26,887 nucleotides of DNA. Origin: an uncultured Eubacteriales bacterium. Lineage in GTDB: Bacteria; Bacillota; Clostridia; Christensenellales; Aristaeellaceae. The number at the start of each line of letters is the position of its first letter. The stretch's first letter is position 1. Made by a program: the position numbers and the translations under genes. Positions 15,701 through 23,645 of the stretch are shown here, piece after piece. The notes below the pieces were generated by a model. It had not been told where the DNA came from. It saw only the letters and a program-made list of their open reading frames with translations, and made no database searches. The stretch lies in the NCBI GenBank assembly GCA_902796115.1, contig CADBNX010000012.1, forward strand, positions 1 to 26,887, in the 5' to 3' direction.

Positions 15701-18700
15701 ACACGCGCGGCTATACCACGGTGGAAGTAAAGGACGGCGTATGCCGCGCCCTGCTGCCGGCTTCCCAGTTTGACCCGAGCGGGGAAGGCAATTACAGGAT
15801 CGTGATCGAGGCGACGGACGAATGGGGCAATGAGTATTCCTCCGCAAGCTATCACGTGTCGGATAATTCCGGGGATACCGTGCTGCTGGACGCGAAGAAG
15901 AACCGGACCTGGACGGACTGCAGCGACGTGGGCGGAAGCGCTGCCTTTACCGTCACGGCAAGCGGAAGCTGGACGGCGGCGGCCGATCCGTGGCTGACGG
16001 TTTCGCCCTCCTCCGGCGCGAGCGGGGATACGGTGACGGTCACCGCTTCCGCCAACGCGGGAGCGGAGCGTACCGGCCGGGTGACCTTCACCCGCGGTAC
16101 GGGCAGGGCCGTGCTGGACGTGACGCAGTACGCGGCGCTCTCCTGCGCGCCCGTGCTGACGAGCCCTGCGCTGTCCGACACCCCGGAAACCCCCACCGCG
16201 CTGAATGTAACGGGAGGCACCCTGCACTTTGCCTGGCAGACGGAAAAACAGGTGAATTACTACAGCCTGACCCTTTCGAAGCTCGATTCCACGCACCGCA
16301 CCACCAAACTGTACACCAGCGGAGCCATCAGGGACGGAAAGGGAGAGTGGACCTTCTCCGATGTGACGCTGGAGGAGGGCACGATTTACCAGCTGCGCCT
16401 GATGCGCACCCTGAAGGAACCCCGCAAGGGGGATATCGACGCCTCGCTGTGGTATTTCACTGTGCTGCCCGCCCAGGCGTACCTGAACGTGGTGAAGGTC
16501 AACGCCGGCGAGGGTCTTACCTTCGAAGCGATCGGGGAGGAGGACAGCCAGCGCTATCTCGCGGAGGCCAGCGGCGCGGTGTATGTGTCTTCCGACAGTC
16601 CGGACTGGCTGATGGTGGGCCGGCAGGGCTATTCGCGGGATTATCTGGACCGCTACGAGCATGAGGCGGAAGATTACAGCGGGTATCTGCTCGGTGACAG
16701 TCATGATTTTACCGTAAGCGTGCTGCAGAACCTTACCGGAAAGACCCGCAGGGGACATGTGACCGTCGCGACGCCCGGCGCGTCCGTGACGTTCGAGGTG
16801 GTGCAGGAGGAAACCTGGGCGCTGCCTGAGGTCACCTCCCACCCGATGGGCGCGAGCCTGAGCAGGGCTTCGGAGCTGCCGTACGGGGATCTGCCCGTCA
16901 CCTGGTCAAAGGGCGAGGGCAATACCGGTGTGTATCAGGTGTCCCTGTACGAAAGGCAGGGCAGCGGCTGGACGGAAGTATATTACACGGCGGACGGCAC
17001 GGAGCGCAGCGCGCTCCTGCCGCAGCGCGCCATGAAGGAAGGCGCGGCGTACCGGCTGCGGATCACGACCTGGCTCGCGGGATCCGGGCAGGCGGTGTGG
17101 GACCATTTCTATTTCAGACTGACGGGCGGCGCGGCGGCGTTCGCGCTGCGGGCCGAAGCGGACTGGCAGACGAGCTATGTGTCGGTGACCGCGTCCGCTT
17201 CGGGCGGCACGCCGGGCTATCAGTACGCGTATGAGCTGCTGCTGGACGGGCAGACGGCCGCGCAGAGCACCTGGGGAAGCTATACGAGATATACCTTCCC
17301 GCTGAGCGGCGGAAACTACCGCGTGCGGGTGTGGGCGCAGGACAGCGCGGGAAACAAAACCAGCACGGAATGCGGCGGAAAAACCGTGGAAGGGCAGATC
17401 CTGTCCCTGCTTTCCTCGGACGCGCAGACGCTGGAAGTGAACGCGCGCGGTCAGAGCTTTGTATACACCGTGGTCACTTCGTCCGATCCGTGGCAGGCGG
17501 TTTCCGTGCCTGAATGGGTAACGCTGAGCAGCGCTTCGGGCGTGAATTCGTCTCCGCTGCGCATCGAAATCGCGCAGAACGAAGGGGAGGCGCGCTGGGG
17601 CGTGATCGAGCTTTCCTCCGGCGGGAGGACCTCCACGGTCACCGTGATGCAGGCGGGACAGGGCGGCGTGCGGCTGCTTCGGGACGGCGCGGCGGTGACG
17701 GCCGGGGCGCAGACGGTATCCGTCGGCGCGATCGCTTCCGGCACCTGGACCGCCACCAAGGAGGCCGCGTGGATCACGCTGCCGCGGATGACCGGGGAGG
17801 CGGGAAACGCGGAAATCGAGGTCCGCGTGTCCGCCAACGAAACGGACGCGCCCCGAAGCGCGGTCATCACCGTCACCTCGGAGGGCAGGGACGCGCGCTT
17901 TACCCTCACGCAGAGCGGGAAGAGCGAGGGTGCGGTGTTTGCCTTCACGGCGGACAAGACCGCGCCTACCGTGTCGGAGGAAGTCGTGTTCACCGTGCGC
18001 CACAGCGCGGATACGCAGGCGCTGCGCCTGGTGGTGGACGGAAAGGAATATGAGGAGTTTGCGGCGGAGGGCACGTCCACCGCTTTCACGCGCGCCTTCA
18101 CGGCTGCGGGCGAGCGGGTTGTCACCTTCCGCAGGATGCGGGGCGGCGCATGGGCGGATACGGCTCCCGCCGTGAAGCTTTCCGTGAAAAAGAGCGGCGA
18201 TCTGCAGACGCCCGCTCCGACTTATCCCGCTTCGGGCTATACCGGGGATGAGCTGCGCCTCACGCTGCCCGCGGTGCCGTACGCGGAGCGCTACGTGATC
18301 CGCGTCTGGGATCCGAACGGAAATTACCTGCTTTATCAGCCGATCACGCGGGAGGAGCTGGCGAAAGACGGCGGCACCGTCCGCATTGACGGCGCCGCGC
18401 TCACGGCGCGCGGCACCTATCAGCTCAGCGTGATGGCGGCGGGCCTTGGATATTCCCAGAGCGAATTCAAGGGCACGTTCACGCTGACGGACCGGAATTA
18501 TGATTTTGTGCTGGAACGCCCGGCCAACGGAGATCATTATGTGGCGGGCGGACGGATCCTGATCGACGCGGCGCAGGACGGAAGCGGGTTCATGCGGGTG
18601 ACGCTGCGGGATGCCGCCGGCGTGCCGCTCGCGGCATATCCGGAGGAGTGCCCCGCCACCGGGGAGAGAGAACTGCACGCCGTATACGAGCCGAAGGCCG

Positions 18701-21468
18701 AGGCCACCGTCACGGTGACCGTGGAGCTGTACGCCTCACAGAGCGCCGCGCGCGGCGGAGAGCCCGCCTCGTCGCAGAGCGTCACGGTATATGTGGACGG
18801 CCCCCGTGTCACGGCCGTAAGGCCCGGCAGCGCGTCCGGCGTGTATACCTGGATCGAAGGCGCGGACGGCGGGAATATTTATGTGGAGACCAACGACGCG
18901 GTGGACCGTGTGGACCTGTACCTGAACGGAGTCAGGCAGGGCGGCGAAAGCGTATCGGCCTTCACGTGGAGCGGATGGAACCACCTGTTCATGGTGCCCG
19001 TCACGGGGTATCAGCCGGGCAGGCAGCAGGTGCGCGTTGTGGCGTACGACGACGACCTGACCGATCCCGCGACCGGCGGCGCCGCGTTCGCGGAAGACAC
19101 ATACGCCTTCTATTACGCGAAAAAACTCGACGCCGCCTATACGGCGTATCCTGTCAGCGGCGGGCTGCGGCTGAAATCGTCCCCCATCCGCGGAAGCAGC
19201 GCGGACGCGCCGCTTGTGGGCGGGGAGTATATCCGGCCCGTTACGGTGACGCATGACGCGGGAGACTGGGTGAGGGTGAAAACCCTTACCGGCGACACAG
19301 GGTTCCTGGAAAAGGCGAAGCTCTCCCGCACGGTGCCGTCTTCCGCCTGCGGCAGGCTTGTGATCCTGACCCCGGCAAACGGCGTGAAGCTGGACGCGGA
19401 GGCAAAGACCCTGCGCGTGGAATGGGCTTCCGGCCTCGCGCTTCCGGCCAGTCCGCATTTGACGCTGCGGATGAAGAACGCCGCCGGCGCGGCGGTGGTG
19501 GAAAAGAGCTTTGACGGGTGGAACGCGATCGAGGCGGACGTGCCGCGGCTCGCGAACGGCAGCTATACGCTGACCCTCAGCACGCAGGATACGTCGGGCG
19601 CTTCCCACAGCGCGGAGGTTTCCGTGATCGTGGATCAGACCACGGACGCCGAAAAATACCGGGCCTGGTTCCTGAACAATGTGGCGCCGCTGTGGGGCGA
19701 GTATGATACGATATTCGATCTGAACGCGGAGCCGGACCGGAACGTGACCGGAAGGATCCAGCAGCTCAGCGAGGGCCTGAACGGCTATGTGGAGTATGAC
19801 AACGTGCTGTTCGGCTTCATGGACTGGAAGGAAGGCCTGTCGGAAATCAACGAAATGGATCAGGGCGGGGGCATGCAGATCCGCCTTGCGATGATCGGCA
19901 GCGCCATGCAGGATAAAACGGTTGCCGCGGGCTATACGAAGAGCGATTCCGTAACCGGAAAGCTGATCGACGCGGCGTCCGACAACGCGATCTTGGAGCA
20001 GACGGTGAAAACGATCTTTTCGCTGATCGACGCGGCGATCAATTCCACGATCAGCGTCGTGGATGTGATGAACTTCTCCGGACGGATTTCCGGAGATACC
20101 GCGGAATATGTGCAGACCCTGATGAAAGAGCTGCTGGCAAAAACCGCGGATATCCTGGAAATCGTCGTGACGGACGCGGTGTCGGGCTATGACGCGCAGG
20201 TTCTGGTGGCGGCTTATGTGGACGTATACAAAAAAGCGCTGGCCCAGGCGTGCGACGATTATGTGGAAGCGCTGGAAGAAGCGTATTTCGGCGGCAAAGG
20301 GAAGTCGAAGGACAAATCCCTGCCCCGTACGCCGACGATGGAAGCGGCCGCGGCCTATATCGACGCGTTCACGAATTATAAGGCGCAGATCCAATCCCTG
20401 CCCGCGGGTTCTGACATGGTGCGCAGCGGCGCGCTGGACAGCGCGGCGGCGCAGCTTCTGACCGCCGCGGGGCTGGATGTGACTCCCCGGACGCTGGAAA
20501 CCGCTTCGGTGGATTTTGAAAAAGTGTTCATGGAATCCCTTCCGAAGCTGTATGAGGATCTGGTGAACAATTTGATAGGGCTGCTGGTGGATTATGTGCA
20601 GGATGTGATGCTGAAGGATTTCTTTGAGGAACTGGAAGACGGACAGGCGGATCTCGGGGTCATCGAAAAAGAACTGCGTGAGTCGATGGTCGACTGGTTC
20701 AAGAAGCTCTTTGTATTCAGAGTCAAGAAAAACGCGAACGATACGGGCTGGACGTGCAGCATGGAACTGGATCCGGACGCGTTCTGGAGCGAAATGGAAA
20801 AAACCCTCAAACGCTGGAAGGTCACGGTCGGCCCGGAAGTCTTTCTCAGGATCATGGCCAACCATATGATGAAGGATCTGGGCTCCATCGACGGGCCTAC
20901 CATGAATTATCTGAGCAGCAACCTGGAACTGGGCAAAATCCTGGATGGGCAGGGAAAGAAGAAGGTGATCCAGGCGGTACACGAAGCGATCAAGAACGCC
21001 TGGGAAACCGGAACCTCCATCGCGGGCCTGGCTACGGACGTGAGCCTGCTGAGCGCGATGAGCGGCGGACTGGGAAAATTCAAGATGTACGCGGCGCTGC
21101 TGTATGCCGGCGTGCAGAACCGCCGGGATCTGATCTGGGCGAATCCGACGCTGGAGAACAGAGCCGGCTTCCTGAACCGCGATTTTGAGGGGAGCACCGT
21201 GGCGGGCCTTGAAAAGCTGCGCGCGGCGCTGATTTCCGTGATCGTGCAGGATATCGAGAACCTGGATAATTACCGGGAGATGCGGGCCATCCATCAGCAG
21301 AATCAGCCCTGGCTGATCAAGAGCTATGACGGGAAGATCCACCTGGGCCCGGGCTCCTATTATTCGCTGAACCTGATTGACGAAGCCGAAGCCCGGCTTC
21401 AGCAGTACCTGAAGCAGCTGCGCGACGTGCCTTCCGGCATCCGGACCATCATCGGGCAGAATCCGTGA
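12742..21468 (+). CDS. Giant secreted protein: LRR_5 module, about seven BACON-like domains, SH3b-like domain, large helical C terminus
   Basis: This intact 2908-residue frame starts after GGGGAGGGG. Residues 1-27 form a signal peptide (cut near ALA). Residues 28-225 hold BspA-like LRR_5 units (RIAEEAF, EIGADAF, CTSLRTVELPG). BACON-like units, each with a W-(I/L)-x-V/L strand and ending in a V-x-Q or VNHDD strand, lie near 534-617, 733-828, 842-938, 1046-1130, 1246-1357, 1553-1640 and 1641-1726, with Fn3/Ig-like modules between them. An SH3b-like domain (LRLKSSPIRG, WVRVKTLTGDTGFL) spans about 2130-2197. Residues 2300-2908 are helical, low in glycine and proline, and match no family I know. 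There is no LPXTG or terminal membrane helix. The beta modules suggest binding to glycans or mucin and the SH3b to cell wall; this is inference. It is transcribed away from the M15-like operon. Confidence 0.82.
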   Translation: MKRALARIAALIAAVLFLTETSPALAALRLPPSLKRIAEEAFMGDRTLRGLIEIPGNVTEIGADAFTDSGAYAFEMGSGVRNVGRQALPSAAYVLLRGSDTALAADAFSGVSAFLGNAGSTAQKQAASLGADFYDLSSLALEDGWYYQNADGGVKLLFARDAWESGWFVHIPESVNGKTVTAISPYAFQGCTSLRTVELPGRVRPSVRESAFASCPDAEIVYYGDTEPVALKKLDLSQDGSGTVTAAVTLRDGEKMTSADSVLIFERLADGGTRQVARTDSLTASFAVLTEGTHTYFARSGARQWGGGTRYSADSADAVINIRVLWTVWPEAPRLKQTGADQVTVSWSPLYPADQVCLWSMPKEGGEWTLQGTFNAENETTVTAALAARNLFAVSMAAGSGSERCESRLSAPASLDVAAAGVFAPAAPELIFEDRPFASAESGAPEYGADEEIQVSWESVPGALSYAYTLERKTGGAWTAVTAESDVAVNGIRLLPALFSGAAEPAVYRFGIRSVGKAAGDIAYSFFAVNPADTAILVDGAESARWDRAFLMAGERTFSVKSGPEWWVESHPSWITAETGENCLTLRMKDNTAWLQELSGEVILSNGADSAVITVNHDDAIAAPDVTRNGVLLSADENDPTPIPAGTFRLGIEDNKANHVFLQFSRKNGNTYQDRFWYRTSNTKISVEKSVSVGEIYRITASGHFSDEQGSYGRYETPGDAPANVFYIRLTDEGRYLNIEGRDEYLIEEEADSTTRLRIYCSDPNFTWTADQSWLGLTVVSRSAESYVLVDAGPTEANHTGAEREGAITLTDPGKNLQAVIRVRQADADSGFSAPVQDGEHWLMILAEDFPAQYTTVHQHIGGAKHSVYFGAICDDKYTVSSPDSWISVSGTKHSSGARASVSFEENTQGAPREGTLVFTNGAVTESLTVTQLPKLTLELLSPVLSTSSTQPTLLPIVTEGLSLMWNDVPGAADYAVRSVLKGGGEYTRGYTTVEVKDGVCRALLPASQFDPSGEGNYRIVIEATDEWGNEYSSASYHVSDNSGDTVLLDAKKNRTWTDCSDVGGSAAFTVTASGSWTAAADPWLTVSPSSGASGDTVTVTASANAGAERTGRVTFTRGTGRAVLDVTQYAALSCAPVLTSPALSDTPETPTALNVTGGTLHFAWQTEKQVNYYSLTLSKLDSTHRTTKLYTSGAIRDGKGEWTFSDVTLEEGTIYQLRLMRTLKEPRKGDIDASLWYFTVLPAQAYLNVVKVNAGEGLTFEAIGEEDSQRYLAEASGAVYVSSDSPDWLMVGRQGYSRDYLDRYEHEAEDYSGYLLGDSHDFTVSVLQNLTGKTRRGHVTVATPGASVTFEVVQEETWALPEVTSHPMGASLSRASELPYGDLPVTWSKGEGNTGVYQVSLYERQGSGWTEVYYTADGTERSALLPQRAMKEGAAYRLRITTWLAGSGQAVWDHFYFRLTGGAAAFALRAEADWQTSYVSVTASASGGTPGYQYAYELLLDGQTAAQSTWGSYTRYTFPLSGGNYRVRVWAQDSAGNKTSTECGGKTVEGQILSLLSSDAQTLEVNARGQSFVYTVVTSSDPWQAVSVPEWVTLSSASGVNSSPLRIEIAQNEGEARWGVIELSSGGRTSTVTVMQAGQGGVRLLRDGAAVTAGAQTVSVGAIASGTWTATKEAAWITLPRMTGEAGNAEIEVRVSANETDAPRSAVITVTSEGRDARFTLTQSGKSEGAVFAFTADKTAPTVSEEVVFTVRHSADTQALRLVVDGKEYEEFAAEGTSTAFTRAFTAAGERVVTFRRMRGGAWADTAPAVKLSVKKSGDLQTPAPTYPASGYTGDELRLTLPAVPYAERYVIRVWDPNGNYLLYQPITREELAKDGGTVRIDGAALTARGTYQLSVMAAGLGYSQSEFKGTFTLTDRNYDFVLERPANGDHYVAGGRILIDAAQDGSGFMRVTLRDAAGVPLAAYPEECPATGERELHAVYEPKAEATVTVTVELYASQSAARGGEPASSQSVTVYVDGPRVTAVRPGSASGVYTWIEGADGGNIYVETNDAVDRVDLYLNGVRQGGESVSAFTWSGWNHLFMVPVTGYQPGRQQVRVVAYDDDLTDPATGGAAFAEDTYAFYYAKKLDAAYTAYPVSGGLRLKSSPIRGSSADAPLVGGEYIRPVTVTHDAGDWVRVKTLTGDTGFLEKAKLSRTVPSSACGRLVILTPANGVKLDAEAKTLRVEWASGLALPASPHLTLRMKNAAGAAVVEKSFDGWNAIEADVPRLANGSYTLTLSTQDTSGASHSAEVSVIVDQTTDAEKYRAWFLNNVAPLWGEYDTIFDLNAEPDRNVTGRIQQLSEGLNGYVEYDNVLFGFMDWKEGLSEINEMDQGGGMQIRLAMIGSAMQDKTVAAGYTKSDSVTGKLIDAASDNAILEQTVKTIFSLIDAAINSTISVVDVMNFSGRISGDTAEYVQTLMKELLAKTADILEIVVTDAVSGYDAQVLVAAYVDVYKKALAQACDDYVEALEEAYFGGKGKSKDKSLPRTPTMEAAAAYIDAFTNYKAQIQSLPAGSDMVRSGALDSAAAQLLTAAGLDVTPRTLETASVDFEKVFMESLPKLYEDLVNNLIGLLVDYVQDVMLKDFFEELEDGQADLGVIEKELRESMVDWFKKLFVFRVKKNANDTGWTCSMELDPDAFWSEMEKTLKRWKVTVGPEVFLRIMANHMMKDLGSIDGPTMNYLSSNLELGKILDGQGKKKVIQAVHEAIKNAWETGTSIAGLATDVSLLSAMSGGLGKFKMYAALLYAGVQNRRDLIWANPTLENRAGFLNRDFEGSTVAGLEKLRAALISVIVQDIENLDNYREMRAIHQQNQPWLIKSYDGKIHLGPGSYYSLNLIDEAEARLQQYLKQLRDVPSGIRTIIGQNP

Positions 21469-21569
21469 TGGCCGCCGACGCGGTGCGGGGGGCAGGGCCG
21501 GCGCCCTTCGTTCTGACCGGAACGGGCCGCGGATGAAACCGACCGTATTTCACAAAGGAGGATCACCCC

Positions 21570-23594
21570 ATGTCAGAACGCTGGATTTCCGCGGAACAGT
21601 TTGCCGTGCTTCAGGGCAGGGCCCGGAACGGCCGTATCTTACCGGATGAAACGAACGTCATTCGCCTGCGCGTGAAAGCGCCGGAAAACTGGACCGCCTT
21701 TTCCACGGCCTGCGCCGAGCTGGAAGCGGAAGCGGAGCACGGGTTGGAAACGCGCCTGGAACTGGCCGATGAAAGCGGCGCGCCGCTCCTTACCCTGTTT
21801 TACCGCGTGCTGCCCAACTGCCGCGTGCAGGTGCCCTTTCCCCTGGACGGGCGCACGCTCGCGGGCGGCAGCGCTTTCCTGCCCCCGCAGCCGGGCGTTT
21901 TTAAGGGCGGCCTGAGAGAATGCGCCGAACCGGAACGGGTGTTCTGTTTCGACGTGGTCGTGGTGCCGCGCGCCGGAAAGCTTGACAGCGTCGTCTTTGC
22001 CGGGCTGCGGCTGACGGACGGCTGGCAGCCCCGGGATGTGGAGGGCCTGCCGCTGGTGGACGAGCTGGGCCAAAGAAAGAAAGGCACCTGGGCGGGAAAG
22101 ACCCGGGACATCGAAGCGCTTTCCGATTATCTGCGCGGGGAACGGGAATGGGCGAAAACCCACAACGCTTACCCGCCGGACTGGTCCCGCTGGGGCGGAT
22201 GGCTGAAAAAGAAGTTTGAGGCCACGGGCTGGTTCCGCCGGGAATACGACGGGCGGCGCTGGTGGCTGGTGGACCCGGACGGATACGCCTTCTTCTCCAA
22301 CGGCATGTGCTATGGCACCCGGACCGGCGTCTATGCCATGGCGGATCATCTGGAAAACCTGTATGAATGGCTTCCGCCCAAAGACGGGCTGTATTCCCGG
22401 TGCTGGTGCACGGGCGACGCCATACCCCAGTACGTGGTGCGCAACGGGCTTGAAGCCGCGAAAAAACGTACCCTGGTGAATATGCCCCGAGCCAATATGA
22501 TGCGCGTATTCGGTGAGGAATGGCTGGACGCGTGGATCGAAATCAACAGCGCGCGTATGCGCACCTGGGGCGTCAATACGCTGGGCGTGGGCGTCAATGA
22601 TTACAGGGACGAACCCACGCGGAAATTCCTGGCCATGGCCGGGATTCCCTTTGTCATCACGTTCAAATTCTTCGCGCTGACGAAGCGCTGCATTTTCCGG
22701 GATTTTCCCGACGTATTCAGCCCGGAATACGAACAGGCGGCGCGGGAGATGGCCCGGCGGGAGCTGGTGCCGTGGCGGGACGATCGGGCGATGCTCGGGT
22801 ATTTCATTACCAACGAGCCGGAGTGGCTCACGGGCGACAACCTGGCGGTGAAGCTGCTTCAGCAGGCCGGTTTTCCCGCGTCCAGGCAGGCGCTCATCGG
22901 CTTCCTGAAACAGAAATACGCCGATGTCGGCGCCCTCAACGCCGCCTGGGGCAGCGGTTTTGCCTCCTTTGACGAGCTGATGGAGCCGGCGGGGCACATC
23001 CCGGACGGCGCGCGGGCGGATCTGGACGCCTTCCATCAGATCATGGTGGACCGGTACGGCGCGGTGGTCAGCCGCGCGCTGCGCGAAGCGGACCCCAACC
23101 ATCTCTGCCTGGGCATGCGCTACTGGCGCGCGGACGAAAGGACGCTCAGCGGCGCGGAGCGGTATTTCGACGTGTTCTCCTTCAATAAATACGGGGAAGA
23201 ACCCGTCACCTCCGCCGCCGTCATCAGCAGGCATGTCGATCTTCCCATCGTGGTAGGCGAATGGCATATCGGCGCCATGGACAGCGGCCTTGACGCATGG
23301 GGCATCTGTTACGCGGATACGCAGGCCGAACGCGCGCAGGCGATGTCCTACTATATGGAACAGACTACGCAGGATCCGCATCTGGTGGGCATTCACTATT
23401 TTGAATACAGCGACCAGCCTTTCCTGGGCCGCTTCGACGGCGAATGCTACAATATCGGGCTCATCGACGTGTGCAACCGGCCGTATCCGCTGGTCACCGA
23501 AGCCTACAGCGCCTTCGCCCGGCATATGTATCCCATGCTGGACGGGCAAATCAAACCGGAAGCGGCGCCTGTGCCGCTGAAGCGCAATCGCTGA
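21570..23594 (+). CDS. Glycoside hydrolase, clan GH-A, agarase (GH50)-like
   Basis: AAAGGAGGATCA, almost the full anti-16S match, lies seven bases before the ATG. The 674-residue protein has no signal peptide and is likely cytoplasmic. Residues 1-190 form a beta-sandwich (LPLVDELGQRKKGTW near its end). From about residue 220, GWFRREYDGRRWWLVDPDG and FFSNGMCYG match the entry to a (beta/alpha)8 barrel as in GH50-type agarases. Candidate acid/base is E416 in FITNEPEW and candidate nucleophile is E564 in VVGEWHIG, in the order and strand positions of clan GH-A. The true substrate may be another beta-galactoside; agarose is unlikely for a gut organism unless the diet provides it. It is closely followed by a EutH-type permease gene, with only 51 bases between them. 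Confidence 0.8.
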   Translation: MSERWISAEQFAVLQGRARNGRILPDETNVIRLRVKAPENWTAFSTACAELEAEAEHGLETRLELADESGAPLLTLFYRVLPNCRVQVPFPLDGRTLAGGSAFLPPQPGVFKGGLRECAEPERVFCFDVVVVPRAGKLDSVVFAGLRLTDGWQPRDVEGLPLVDELGQRKKGTWAGKTRDIEALSDYLRGEREWAKTHNAYPPDWSRWGGWLKKKFEATGWFRREYDGRRWWLVDPDGYAFFSNGMCYGTRTGVYAMADHLENLYEWLPPKDGLYSRCWCTGDAIPQYVVRNGLEAAKKRTLVNMPRANMMRVFGEEWLDAWIEINSARMRTWGVNTLGVGVNDYRDEPTRKFLAMAGIPFVITFKFFALTKRCIFRDFPDVFSPEYEQAAREMARRELVPWRDDRAMLGYFITNEPEWLTGDNLAVKLLQQAGFPASRQALIGFLKQKYADVGALNAAWGSGFASFDELMEPAGHIPDGARADLDAFHQIMVDRYGAVVSRALREADPNHLCLGMRYWRADERTLSGAERYFDVFSFNKYGEEPVTSAAVISRHVDLPIVVGEWHIGAMDSGLDAWGICYADTQAERAQAMSYYMEQTTQDPHLVGIHYFEYSDQPFLGRFDGECYNIGLIDVCNRPYPLVTEAYSAFARHMYPMLDGQIKPEAAPVPLKRNR

Positions 23595-23603
23595 GGAAAA
23601 AAG

Positions 23604-23625
23604 ACCGGACGCGGTCAGGTCCGGT
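23604..23625. terminator. Hairpin between glycosidase and EutH genes, terminator-like on the minus strand
   Basis: ACCGGAC (23604-23610) and GTCCGGT (23619-23625) form a 7-bp stem with an 8-base loop. On the plus strand it is preceded by an A-run (23597-23602) and followed by no T-tract, so it would be weak. On the minus strand the stem is followed by a T-run, the proper order for stopping antisense transcription. Confidence 0.45.
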
Positions 23626-23645
23626 TACAAAACAGGGGAACGCAT

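Noticed and set aside
14734..16842. Long minus-strand frame (702 codons) opposite the giant protein gene
   Set aside because: Arg/Gly/His-rich low-quality translation caused by GC-rich third positions of the plus-strand gene; no family resemblance. The same applies to the frames at 16906-18678, 18736-21342 and 13381-14454.
21469..21569. Possible terminator AGGGC-CGGC-GCCCT after the giant protein gene
   Set aside because: Stem of only 5 bp and no T-tract; cannot be separated from chance in GC-rich DNA. No promoter was seen here either, so the end of this transcript is undetermined.
21639..23549. Minus-strand frame (636 codons) opposite the glycosidase
   Set aside because: Antisense shadow: the plus strand has a ribosome binding site and recognisable catalytic motifs.
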